Shown: positions 15,848 to 23,134 of the stretch, one piece after another
Numbering within the stretch: the first letter of the stretch is position 1
Layout of the letters: each line of letters opens with the position of its first letter
NCBI GenBank assembly: GCA_934464775.1
Contig: CAKSKG010000020.1
Coordinates: 1-38,841, forward strand
Reading direction: 5' to 3'
DNA: 38,841 nucleotides
DNA from: an uncultured Oscillospiraceae bacterium
Lineage (GTDB): Bacteria > Bacillota > Clostridia > Oscillospirales > Ruminococcaceae
Notes under the pieces: generated by a model
What the model saw: only the letters and a program-made list of their open reading frames with translations
The model's database searches: none
Told to the model about the DNA's origin: nothing
Made by a program: the position numbers and the translations under genes

Positions 15848-16024
15848 ATGGCACTTAATGTAAAGCTTGTAAAGAGCCTTAACGGCCGTACAAAGGATCA
15901 GATTGCTACTGCTCATTCTCTCGGCCTCCGCAAGATCGGCGATGTTACAGCACAGCCCGATAACGAGGCTACTAAGGGCAAGGTAAAGAAGATATCCCAC
16001 CTCATCGAGGTAACTGAAGCGTAA
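15848..16024 (+). CDS. rpmD: 50S ribosomal protein L30
   Basis: The protein has 58 residues, the usual length for bacterial L30. 'VKLVKSLNGRTKDQIATAHS' near the start and 'LGLRKIGDVT' match the family pattern in which a lysine-rich beta strand is followed by 'LGL-x-K'. It ends 'KISHLIEVTEA'. AAGGAGGAG lies about nine bases before the ATG. Position between rpsE and rplO is the canonical one. Confidence 0.95.
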   Translation: MALNVKLVKSLNGRTKDQIATAHSLGLRKIGDVTAQPDNEATKGKVKKISHLIEVTEA

Positions 16025-16045
16025 TTGCAAGGAGGTGCGAAACAC

Positions 16046-16486
16046 ATGAAGTTACACGAATTATCACCTGCTCCCGGCTCTGTAAAGGACGTTAAGCGTA
16101 TCGGCAGAGGTCACGGTTCAGGCAACGGTAAGACAGCAGGCAAGGGCCACAAGGGTCAGAACGCACGTTCCGGCGGCGGTGTAAGACCCGGCTTTGAAGG
16201 CGGTCAGATGCCTCTTCAGAGAAGAATCCCTAAGAGAGGCTTCAACAATATTTTCGCTGCTAAGTATGCAACAGTCAATGTTTCCGCTCTTGAAGTTTTC
16301 AAGGACGGCACAGTAGTTGACGCTGAGCTGCTTAAGGCACAGGGCATCATCAAGAAGGAGCTTGACGGCGTTAAGATCCTCGGCAATGGTGATCTCTCAA
16401 AGAATCTTACTGTAAAGGCGGCTAAGTTCACCGAATCAGCTAAGGAAAAAATTGAGAAGGCAGGCGGGAAGGCAGAGGTGATGTAA
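16046..16486 (+). CDS. rplO: 50S ribosomal protein L15
   Basis: The protein has 146 residues. L15 is a late-assembly 50S protein. The glycine-rich basic N-terminal extension 'GRGHGSGNGKTAGKGHKGQN' (about residues 21-40) is diagnostic and threads into 23S rRNA. An in-frame TTG at 16025 would add seven residues, but AAGGAGG (16029-16035) lies inside that stretch, so ATG 16046 is right. secY starts two bases after the stop. Confidence 0.97.
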   Translation: MKLHELSPAPGSVKDVKRIGRGHGSGNGKTAGKGHKGQNARSGGGVRPGFEGGQMPLQRRIPKRGFNNIFAAKYATVNVSALEVFKDGTVVDAELLKAQGIIKKELDGVKILGNGDLSKNLTVKAAKFTESAKEKIEKAGGKAEVM

Positions 16487-16487
16487 T

Positions 16488-17795
16488 GTGTTAGAAACTT
16501 TCAGAAAAGCCTGGAAGGTACCTGAGCTCCGCAAAAAGATGCTCTTCACATTACTCATTATTGTTATTTTCCGTTTGGGATGTACAATCCCTGTTCCGTT
16601 CCTTGATGCGAGCAAGATCAGCGAGCTGATGGGCACAGGCTCATTCCTCACATATCTTGATACACTCTCGGGCGGCGCCCTTTCAAAAGGTACTTTATTT
16701 GCACTTTCTATTCAGCCGTTCATTAATGCACAGATCATTATTCAGCTGCTGACATACGCTCTTCCGCCTCTGGAAAATCTTCAGAAGGAGGGCGAAGAGG
16801 GAAGAAAGAAGATCCAGAAGATCACAAATGTTCTGTCTCTCGTTATTTCCCTTGTAATGTCTTATGCTTATTACCTCACAATGAGATCTCAGGGTGCGGT
16901 AAAGTATACAGAGGGTTTTGACGGCATTTTCACGGCTATCACAATAATCGCGGTGTTTACTGCGGGTTCCAGCATGATCGTATGGCTCGGAAACCAGGTA
17001 AACGACTTGGGAATCGGAAACGGTATCTCAATCATACTGTTCGCAGGTATCGTTGCAAGAGGTCCTTCGGGTATCCTCAGTATGTTCTCACTTGTTCAGA
17101 ATGATAAGAAGTATATTCTTGTTGTTCCCCTTGTGCTTATTGTTTTCATTCTTATGATCGGCTTCATCGTTCTTATGAACGAGTCCGAGAGAAGAATCCC
17201 GATACAGTACGCAAAGCGTGTTGTCGGAAGAAAGCAGTACGGCGGTCAGAACACACATATTCCCATAAAGATCGCAATGAGCGGCGTTATGCCTATCATC
17301 TTCGCAATGGCGTTCATGTCGATCCCCGCAACACTTGAACTCTTTATCAAGAGACCTGTTATCACTGAAACTTCGGGCTTCTGGGATAAGTTCTATAACG
17401 GATTCCTGAATTTCTTCAGCTATACAAGTCCCTGGTATGCTGTGATCTACTTCCTGCTCATCATTGCATTCAATTACTTCTATGTTTCTATGCAGTATGA
17501 TCCGGTGCAGATCGCAAATAACCTTCGTCAGAACAACGGCGGTATTCCCGGCATTCGTCCCGGTCGCCCCACTTCCGATTATATCAGAAAGGTTCTGTCG
17601 AAGATAACACTTATCGGTGCTGTATGCCTCGGTATCATTGCTATCTTCCCCATTATCACGAATAAGTTCATGCCTGAGCTGAACATTTCAATGGGCGGTA
17701 CTTCGATACTGATTATTGTAAGCGTAGCACTTGAAACGGTAAGAACACTTGAATCCCAGATGATGATGAGAGGTCATAGGGGATTCCTGGAATAA
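16488..17795 (+). CDS. secY: Protein translocase subunit SecY
   Basis: The protein has 435 residues and ten membrane helices. SecY forms the protein-conducting channel of the inner membrane with SecE and SecG. The start is GTG at 16488, next to the rplO stop. The second-helix signature 'GTLFALSIQPFINAQIIIQL' and the cytosolic loop 'RRIPIQYAKRVVGRKQYGGQ' (a ribosome/SecA contact) are clear. 'NNGGIPGIRPGRPTSDYI' in the late cytoplasmic loop is also typical. Co-transcription with ribosomal proteins ties export capacity to growth. Confidence 0.98.
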   Translation: MLETFRKAWKVPELRKKMLFTLLIIVIFRLGCTIPVPFLDASKISELMGTGSFLTYLDTLSGGALSKGTLFALSIQPFINAQIIIQLLTYALPPLENLQKEGEEGRKKIQKITNVLSLVISLVMSYAYYLTMRSQGAVKYTEGFDGIFTAITIIAVFTAGSSMIVWLGNQVNDLGIGNGISIILFAGIVARGPSGILSMFSLVQNDKKYILVVPLVLIVFILMIGFIVLMNESERRIPIQYAKRVVGRKQYGGQNTHIPIKIAMSGVMPIIFAMAFMSIPATLELFIKRPVITETSGFWDKFYNGFLNFFSYTSPWYAVIYFLLIIAFNYFYVSMQYDPVQIANNLRQNNGGIPGIRPGRPTSDYIRKVLSKITLIGAVCLGIIAIFPIITNKFMPELNISMGGTSILIIVSVALETVRTLESQMMMRGHRGFLE

Positions 17796-17814
17796 TTGTT
17801 CGGAGGGTAAACCG

Positions 17815-17832
17815 TATCGGTCAAGACCGATA
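17815..17832 (+). promoter_or_regulatory. Perfect palindrome upstream of adk
   Basis: TATCGGTC-AA-GACCGATA is a perfect 8-bp inverted repeat immediately before the adk ribosome binding site (AAAGGATGG). It overlaps a TATAAT at 17831-17836, but I see no -35 at proper spacing, so I do not call a promoter. It may be an mRNA hairpin that tunes adk translation relative to secY. Confidence 0.4.
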
Positions 17833-17853
17833 TAATGAAAGGATGGACATTCA

Positions 17854-18483
17854 ATGAATCTTATTCTTCTCGGCGCTCCCGGCGCAGGTAAGGGTACACA
17901 GGCTGAAGTTATCAGCGCTACTCTTAATATCCCCCAGATTTCAACAGGTAATATTCTCAGAGAAGCTGTTAAGAACGGTACTGAATGCGGCATTAAGGCT
18001 AAGAGCTTTATGGATTCGGGCGCACTTGTTCCCGATGAGGTCGTTATCGGCATCTTAAAGGACAGGATCGCTGAGGACGACTGCAAGAATGGCTTCATTC
18101 TTGACGGTTTCCCCAGAACAGTTCCTCAGGCAGAAGCTCTTGAGGCTATGGGTGTTCAGATCGACAAGGTAATAGAGCTGGACGTTCCCGATGACGAGAT
18201 CAAGGCAAGAATCGGCGGCAGACGTGTCTGCGAAAAGTGCGGTGCTTCCTATCACGTTACATTCAAGCCCACCAAGGTTGAGGGCAAGTGCGATCTGTGC
18301 GGCGGAAACGCAGTGCAGCGCAAGGACGACGCTCCCGAAACTGTTGTTGAGAGACTTAAAACTTATCACGAAACAACAGCTCCCCTGGTTGATTTTTACA
18401 AGAGCCGCGGCAAGCTTACAACTGTTGTTGGTTCTACTCTTGAAGCTACAACAAAGATGATGCTTGATGCATTAAAGGCATAA
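17854..18483 (+). CDS. adk: Adenylate kinase, zinc-lid type
   Basis: The protein has 209 residues. It catalyses ATP + AMP = 2 ADP. The P-loop 'GAPGAGKGTQ' is at residues 7-16, the AMP-site motif 'DGFPRTVPQAEAL' at 84-96, and the lid has four cysteines, C126-x2-C129 and C146-x2-C149, that bind structural zinc in Gram-positive enzymes. Its place after secY is the usual Firmicutes order. 13 nt separate it from map. Confidence 0.97.
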   Translation: MNLILLGAPGAGKGTQAEVISATLNIPQISTGNILREAVKNGTECGIKAKSFMDSGALVPDEVVIGILKDRIAEDDCKNGFILDGFPRTVPQAEALEAMGVQIDKVIELDVPDDEIKARIGGRRVCEKCGASYHVTFKPTKVEGKCDLCGGNAVQRKDDAPETVVERLKTYHETTAPLVDFYKSRGKLTTVVGSTLEATTKMMLDALKA

Positions 18484-18496
18484 TTAAGGCGATAAA

Positions 18497-19255
18497 ATGG
18501 TTAATATCAAGTCAAAGTCCGAAATCGAAAAAATGCGTAAAGCCGGTATTATTGCCGGAAACGCACTTCATTTCGGCGGGCAGAGCATAAAAGTCGGTAT
18601 GTCAACCTATGAGCTTGACAAGATCATTCATGACTATATCGTTAAGCACGGTGCTACTCCCTCGTTTCTGGGATACGGCGGATTTCCCGCTTCGGCGTGC
18701 ATTTCGATAAACAACAAGGTCATTCACGGTATCCCTTCCAAAAAGGAAAAGATACAGGACGGTGATATTGTCAGCATTGATGTGGGAGCTTATATTGACG
18801 GCTTCCACGGAGATACCGCCTATACCTTTGCTGTCGGAAATGTTTCTGAGGAAGCAAAGGCTCTTCTCAAGGCAACTCAGGACGGTCTTTTCAAAGGGAT
18901 CGAACAGGCGGTTGTCGGAAACCGTGTCGGAGATATCTCCCATGCGGTTGAGGAGCACGTAACTTCTTTTGGATATGGCGTTGTTCATGAATATGTCGGT
19001 CACGGCGTAGGCATGAAGCTGCATGAAGCCCCCGAGGTTCCGAACTTCGGCAAGGCAGGTCACGGTACCAAGCTCTGTGAGGGCATGGTCATCGCCATCG
19101 AACCTATGATCAATGCGGAAGGAGAGGGCGTAAAGGTCCTTCCCGACGGCTGGACCGTATTGACCGAATCGGGTTCACTCTCCGCTCATTTTGAGCATAC
19201 AGTCGCAATCACGTCCGAGGGGCCGGTAGTGCTTACCATGCCCACTATTATATAA
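18497..19255 (+). CDS. map: Methionine aminopeptidase, type I
   Basis: The protein has 252 residues, the compact type Ia form without a zinc-finger extension. It removes the initiator Met from new proteins. The expected metal ligands are present: D95, D106, H169, E202 and E235, and the catalytic-pocket His in 'VIHGIP' (H77). 'HEYVGHGVGMKLHEAPEVPN' is the family signature. It acts on ribosome-bound chains, consistent with this operon. The SD is weak (AAGGCGAT). Confidence 0.97.
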   Translation: MVNIKSKSEIEKMRKAGIIAGNALHFGGQSIKVGMSTYELDKIIHDYIVKHGATPSFLGYGGFPASACISINNKVIHGIPSKKEKIQDGDIVSIDVGAYIDGFHGDTAYTFAVGNVSEEAKALLKATQDGLFKGIEQAVVGNRVGDISHAVEEHVTSFGYGVVHEYVGHGVGMKLHEAPEVPNFGKAGHGTKLCEGMVIAIEPMINAEGEGVKVLPDGWTVLTESGSLSAHFEHTVAITSEGPVVLTMPTII

Positions 19256-19276
19256 TGTATAGAGGGGGACGCTGAT

Positions 19277-19558
19277 GTGGAAGCCGCAATCGGAATGATA
19301 GTCCGCTCGGCAGCAGGCCATGACAAGGATTCTTTCATGGTTATCACCGCAGTTGAGGGTGATTTTGCGCTGGTATGCGACGGAAGATCCAGAAAACTGG
19401 AAAAACCGAAGCGCAAGCGTTTAAAACATCTGAAACTTACCAAAACTGTTGTTGATACAGACAATCTGACCGACAAAAAGCTCAGAAGCGTTATCGGGGC
19501 TTATGCCGCAGGGCAGAGCAGCGATAATTTAAGCAAAACCGAAACCGAAATTCCGTAA
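19277..19558 (+). CDS. Small KOW-domain RNA-binding protein, YbzG-like
   Basis: This is a 93-residue basic protein. Residues 4-55 read as one KOW/SH3-like barrel resembling the archaeal and eukaryotic L14e type ('GMIVRSAAGHDKDSFMVITA', then a strand ending at 'FALVCDGRSRKLEKPKRKR'). The tail is less ordered. The start GTG (19277) follows AGAGGGGG. The same position between map and infA holds the KOW gene ybzG in Bacillus subtilis, so conserved synteny supports a ribosome-linked role, but its exact job is unknown to me. Confidence 0.8.
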   Translation: MEAAIGMIVRSAAGHDKDSFMVITAVEGDFALVCDGRSRKLEKPKRKRLKHLKLTKTVVDTDNLTDKKLRSVIGAYAAGQSSDNLSKTETEIP

Positions 19559-19571
19559 GGAGGCGCTTTGC

Positions 19572-19790
19572 TTGTCTAAGGAAGATGTAATTGAGATTGA
19601 GGGAACAGTTATAGAGGCTCTTCCGAACGCAACCTTCCAGGTTGAGCTTGCTAACGGACATAAGATTCTTGCCCATGTTTCCGGTAAGCTGAGAATGAAC
19701 TATATCAGAATCGTTCCCGGCGACAAGGTAACTGTTGAGATGTCGCCTTATGACCTCTCTAAAGGCAGAATTACTTGGAGAGCAAAATAA
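19572..19790 (+). CDS. infA: Translation initiation factor IF-1
   Basis: The protein has 72 residues, the exact usual length, with an OB fold. IF-1 blocks the A site during initiation. The TTG start (19572) is preceded by AAGGAGG. 'KEDVIEIEGTVIEALPNATF' and 'GKLRMNYIRIVPGDKVTVEM' are the signatures, and the ending 'DLSKGRITWRAK' is standard. The gap to the L36 start is 29 nt. Confidence 0.97.
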   Translation: MSKEDVIEIEGTVIEALPNATFQVELANGHKILAHVSGKLRMNYIRIVPGDKVTVEMSPYDLSKGRITWRAK

Positions 19791-19819
19791 TCGAAAATCA
19801 ACGATAGGAGGAATTATAA

Positions 19820-19933
19820 ATGAAAGTAAGACCTTCAGTTAAGCCTATCTGCGAAAAGTGCAAGGTTATCAAGAGAAAAGGTAAGATCATGGTAATCTGT
19901 GAGAACCCCAAGCACAAGCAGCGTCAGGGCTGA
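19820..19933 (+). CDS. rpmJ: 50S ribosomal protein L36, zinc type
   Basis: The protein has 37 residues. L36 binds zinc through C11-x2-C14, C27 and H32, all present ('MKVRPSVKPICEKCKVIKRK' and 'ICENPKHKQRQG'). AGGAGG lies nine bases before the ATG. Canonical position between infA and rpsM. The 90-nt gap after it contains small stems (CTGTT/AACAG, GATC/GATC) and a T-run but no convincing terminator. Confidence 0.96.
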   Translation: MKVRPSVKPICEKCKVIKRKGKIMVICENPKHKQRQG

Positions 19934-20023
19934 TAAAATTTCTGTTGGAAACAGTAACAATTTTTTAAGATATATCCGATCGTAAAAGATCAGATGCACA
20001 TTTAAGCGGAGGTGTATTGATAA

Positions 20024-20392
20024 ATGGCACGTATTGCCGGTGTTGACCTTCCCAAGAATAAGAGAGTTGAAATCGGACTTACTTATATCTACGGAATCGG
20101 TCGTAAATCTGCTGAGATCATTCTTGAAAATACAGGTGTAAATCCTGACACAAGAGTTAAGGATCTTTCTGAAGACGATGTTGCTAAGCTTCGTGAATAT
20201 ATTGACCATAACTTCATGGTTGAGGGTGACCTCAGAAGACACGTTGCTCTTAACATTAAGAGACTTGTAGAAATTGGCTGTTACAGAGGCGTTCGTCACC
20301 GCAAGGGTCTCCCCGTTAGAGGTCAGAGAACAAAGACTAACGCAAGAACTCGCAAGGGTCCTGTAAAGACAATCGCTAACAAGAAGAAGTAA
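20024..20392 (+). CDS. rpsM: 30S ribosomal protein S13
   Basis: The protein has 122 residues. S13 in the 30S head contacts P-site tRNA and 50S bridges. 'MARIAGVDLPKNKRVEIGLT' and 'YIYGIGRKSAEIIL' are typical, and the C-terminal 'RGQRTKTNARTRKGP' tail reaches the tRNA. GGAGG precedes the ATG. rpsK follows after 15 nt. Confidence 0.97.
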   Translation: MARIAGVDLPKNKRVEIGLTYIYGIGRKSAEIILENTGVNPDTRVKDLSEDDVAKLREYIDHNFMVEGDLRRHVALNIKRLVEIGCYRGVRHRKGLPVRGQRTKTNARTRKGPVKTIANKKK

Positions 20393-20407
20393 GGAGGGAA
20401 ATGAACA

Positions 20408-20803
20408 ATGGCACAGGCTAAGAAGACGACTGTCAGAAGACGTCGTGAGCGTAAAAACATTGAGAGCGGCGCTGTTCATATCCAGTCCACTTTCAACAAT
20501 ACTATTGTAACTATCACAGATACTCAGGGTAACGCTATTTCATGGGCATCAGCAGGCGGCCTCGGTTTCAGAGGTTCCAAGAAGTCTACTCCTTTCGCAG
20601 CTCAGACAGCTGCCGAGACAGCTGCTAAGGCAGCTATGGAGCACGGCCTCAAGACTGTTGAGGTTTATGTAAAGGGCCCCGGCGCAGGCCGTGAAGCAGC
20701 TATCAGAGCTCTCCAGACCGTTGGCCTCGAGGTTAAGCTCATCAAGGATGTTACTCCTATCCCCCACAATGGCTGCCGTCCTCCTAAGAGAAGACGCGTC
20801 TAA
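20408..20803 (+). CDS. rpsK: 30S ribosomal protein S11
   Basis: The protein has 131 residues. S11 lies on the 30S platform near the E site. 'HIQSTFNNTIVTITDTQGNA' and the C-terminal 'DVTPIPHNGCRPPKRRRV' are the family signatures. GGAGGG precedes the start. The 21-nt gap to rpsD holds its own SD (AGGAGG). Confidence 0.97.
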   Translation: MAQAKKTTVRRRRERKNIESGAVHIQSTFNNTIVTITDTQGNAISWASAGGLGFRGSKKSTPFAAQTAAETAAKAAMEHGLKTVEVYVKGPGAGREAAIRALQTVGLEVKLIKDVTPIPHNGCRPPKRRRV

Positions 20804-20824
20804 TTTAACAGGAGGTTTACTACA

Positions 20825-21421
20825 ATGGCTTTAAATAAAGAACCTATTTTAAAGAAGTGCAGATACCTCGGAATCAGCCCTATGGTTATGGGTATTTCCA
20901 AGGAATCCAAGAGAAACCCCGGCGCTAACAACAGAAAAAAGGTTTCTGAATACGGTATGCAGCTCAAGGAAAAGCAGAAGCTGAAGTTCATCTACGGCGT
21001 TCTCGAAAAGCCTTTCCGTCACTACTTTGCAATCGCTGAGAAGATGGAAGGCAAGGCCGGTGATAACCTTATCAGCATTCTCGAATCCAGACTTGATAAC
21101 GTCGTTTACAGAATGGGCCTCGCTCTTACAAGACGTGAAGCAAGACAGCTCGTTACTCACAGACATTTCACTGTAAATGGTCAGAGAATCAACATCCCCT
21201 CTTACAGAATCAAGGAGGGCGACGTTATCGCTCTCTATGAGAAGAGCAGATCCAGCGCAAAGTTCAAGGATGTTGTTGAGCAGACAGCTGACAGAATTGT
21301 TCCTCTGTGGCTCGAGGCTGACAAGGCAAACTTCTCCGCTAAGGTAGTTCGTATGCCCAAGCCCGAGGATCTCGATTACGAGACACAGACACATCTGATC
21401 GTCGAGCTCTATTCCAAGTAA
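20825..21421 (+). CDS. rpsD: 30S ribosomal protein S4, zinc-free form
   Basis: The protein has 198 residues. S4 starts 30S assembly and controls fidelity. 'NRKKVSEYGMQLKEKQKLKF' and the S4 RNA-binding domain 'ESRLDNVVYRMGLALTRREA' (about residues 89-108) are clear. The N-terminus has a single Cys (C12) where zinc-binding S4 proteins have four, so this is the C-minus type. In Bacillus subtilis rpsD lies outside this cluster; here it sits between rpsK and rpoA, the arrangement in many Clostridia. Confidence 0.97.
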   Translation: MALNKEPILKKCRYLGISPMVMGISKESKRNPGANNRKKVSEYGMQLKEKQKLKFIYGVLEKPFRHYFAIAEKMEGKAGDNLISILESRLDNVVYRMGLALTRREARQLVTHRHFTVNGQRINIPSYRIKEGDVIALYEKSRSSAKFKDVVEQTADRIVPLWLEADKANFSAKVVRMPKPEDLDYETQTHLIVELYSK

Positions 21422-21473
21422 TAAGTAAGATTGCTTATTATCCATTACGACGCGAATTAGGAGGGTTTTGTAA

Positions 21474-22430
21474 ATGCTGGAAAAAATTGAAAAGCCGGAA
21501 ATTGAAACCGTCAAGCTGGAAAGCAACGGCACATACGGTATGTTTGTACTCGCTCCGCTGGAGCGCGGCTATGGTACAACTCTCGGCAACAGTCTGAGAC
21601 GCGTACTGCTCTCCTCGCTTCCGGGTGTCGCTGTTACATCTGTTAAGATCGAAGGCGTTCACCACGAATTATCTACAATTCCCGGAGTTAAGGAAGATGT
21701 CACTGAGATCATCCTTAACCTCAAAGGTCTGACTGCAAAGCTTTACGGCGAAGGCCCCAAGACTGTTTATATCCAGGCTGAGGACGAATGTGTCGTTACA
21801 GCCGGCGATATCAAGACTGATTCTGAGGTCGATATCCTTGTTCCCGATATGCACATTGCTACACTGGGCAAGGACGCCAAGCTTTACATGGAGATCACCC
21901 TCGACAGAGGAAGAGGCTACGATCCCGCTGAAAAGAACAAGCAGCTTCTTAACCTTGGTCTCGATGTTATCGCAGTTGACTCTATCTACACGCCTGTACT
22001 GAAAGTAAATTACCGTGTTGAGGATACTCGTCTCGGTAATGTTACGGATTACGATAAGCTTATCCTTGAGGTTTGGACCGACGGTACAATTTCCGCTAAG
22101 GAAGCCGTATCCCAGGCAGCCAATCTCCTCAACGAGCATCTGAAATTATTTGTTAACCTTTCTGATGAATCCTCTATCAGCGATCTTATCGTTGAAAAGG
22201 ACGAGAAGGGCAAGGAGAAGATCCTTGAGATGACCATTGAGGAACTTGACTTGTCAGTACGTTCATTCAATTGCTTGAAGCGTGCGGGAATCAATACTGT
22301 TGATGATCTTATCAACAAGTCAGAAGAAGAAATGATGAAGGTTAGAAACCTTGGAAAGAAATCCTTTGACGAGGTTAGGGAGAAGATGGCTTCACTGGGT
22401 CTCAATCTCTCCTCCGAAGAGGACAACTAA
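21474..22430 (+). CDS. rpoA: RNA polymerase subunit alpha
   Basis: The protein has 318 residues. The N-terminal domain (about 1-230) drives dimerisation and assembly with beta and beta-prime: 'FVLAPLERGYGTTLGNSLRR' and 'LDRGRGYDPAEKNK'. After a linker, the C-terminal domain (about 250-318) has 'LDLSVRSFNCLKRAGINTVD' and 'NLGKKSFDEV', which bind UP-element DNA and activators. AGGAGG precedes the start. It is followed only by rplQ, as usual. Confidence 0.98.
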   Translation: MLEKIEKPEIETVKLESNGTYGMFVLAPLERGYGTTLGNSLRRVLLSSLPGVAVTSVKIEGVHHELSTIPGVKEDVTEIILNLKGLTAKLYGEGPKTVYIQAEDECVVTAGDIKTDSEVDILVPDMHIATLGKDAKLYMEITLDRGRGYDPAEKNKQLLNLGLDVIAVDSIYTPVLKVNYRVEDTRLGNVTDYDKLILEVWTDGTISAKEAVSQAANLLNEHLKLFVNLSDESSISDLIVEKDEKGKEKILEMTIEELDLSVRSFNCLKRAGINTVDDLINKSEEEMMKVRNLGKKSFDEVREKMASLGLNLSSEEDN

Positions 22431-22479
22431 TAGCAGATTTTTTGATTTGCTGCTAATACAATGGTAAGGAGTGATCATA

Positions 22480-22821
22480 ATGCCGGGAACAAGAAAGCTT
22501 GGACGCACAAGCGACCACAGAAAGGCAATGCTGAGAGCTATGGTAACATATCTGCTTGAGAATGGCAGAATCGAAACCACAGTCACAAGAGCTAAGGAAG
22601 TTCGCTGCATGGCTGAAAAGATGATTACAACAGCTAAGACTAATGATTTACATTCCAGACGTCAGGTTCTTGCTTACGTTACTAAGGAAGATGTAGTTAA
22701 GAAGCTGTTTGATGAAATCGCACCCAAGTATGCTGAGAGAAACGGCGGTTATACAAGAATCTACAAGACAGGTCCCCGTCGCGGAGATGCTGCTGAGATG
22801 GCTATAATCGAACTCGTTTGA
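22480..22821 (+). CDS. rplQ: 50S ribosomal protein L17
   Basis: The protein has 113 residues. L17 lies near the tunnel exit. 'MPGTRKLGRTSDHRKAMLR' and 'EKMITTAKTNDLHSRRQVLA' are diagnostic. An in-frame GTG at 22471 would add three residues but is part of the ribosome binding site itself (AAGGAG 22466-22471), so ATG 22480 is the start. It is the last gene of the cluster, with a strong terminator 24 nt after its stop. Confidence 0.97.
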   Translation: MPGTRKLGRTSDHRKAMLRAMVTYLLENGRIETTVTRAKEVRCMAEKMITTAKTNDLHSRRQVLAYVTKEDVVKKLFDEIAPKYAERNGGYTRIYKTGPRRGDAAEMAIIELV

Positions 22822-22845
22822 TTTTCTTGAAGTAATTTCGGTATA

Positions 22846-22879
22846 AAGCTGCTGACCTTTTCGGTCGGCAGCTTTTTTC
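22846..22879 (+). terminator. Terminator of the ribosomal protein cluster
   Basis: A 12-nt arm, AAGCTGCTGACC (22846-22857), pairs with 22863-22874 with a single mismatch, across loop TTTTC. It runs directly into a T-rich tract. This is a textbook intrinsic terminator. Between it and the repeat at 22966 the DNA is AT-rich with no gene. Confidence 0.95.
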
Positions 22880-22965
22880 TTTTCTTTGAATATTTTTTCC
22901 TTATTCGGGTACTATATTATTGATATTATTAATTGGTTTGCTGAAATGACTTTATTGTATTATTG

Positions 22966-23093
22966 CAGCCTCGCAATGCTTACGCATTTCTCGCTGCAAG
23001 GGGATTTCGCTCTCTGCGGAGAGCGACCAAGGGCTTTGCCCTATGGAACCCACCACCTTTGAAAAGGTGGACGAAACTTTTATACTGAGTTAC
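22966..23093 (+). repeat. Dispersed intergenic repeat, copy 1, with promoter-like 3' end
   Basis: This 128-nt hairpin-rich element shares two exact blocks of about 34 nt with copy 2 at 26564-26750. Its stems include CGCTCTC-TGCG-GAGAGCG (23008-23025), AAGGGC/GCCCT and CCACCTTT/AAAGGTGG. Near its 3' end TTGAAA (23059-23064) and TATACT (23081-23086) are 16 bp apart, a plausible sigma-A promoter reading into the PTS gene. The element is non-coding. Confidence 0.8.
23059..23086 (+). promoter_or_regulatory. Promoter-like element in repeat copy 1, upstream of the PTS gene
   Basis: TTGAAA-16 bp-TATACT; each box is five of six to consensus. It lies about 48 nt before the PTS start. The -35 overlaps the loop and right arm of the CCACCTTT/AAAGGTGG stem. 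The same pair of boxes at the same spacing occurs in copy 2. Confidence 0.55.
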
Positions 23094-23134
23094 TTTTCAT
23101 CAAAACCATCAAAATTCGATAAAAGGAAATTACT

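Noticed and set aside
17831..17836. A promoter for adk at TATAAT
   Set aside because: No acceptable -35 at 16-18 bp; the box is part of a palindrome close to the ribosome binding site.
19934..20023. A terminator between rpmJ and rpsM
   Set aside because: The stem (CTGTT/AACAG) is only 5 bp and separated from the T-run; the downstream genes clearly belong to the same operon.
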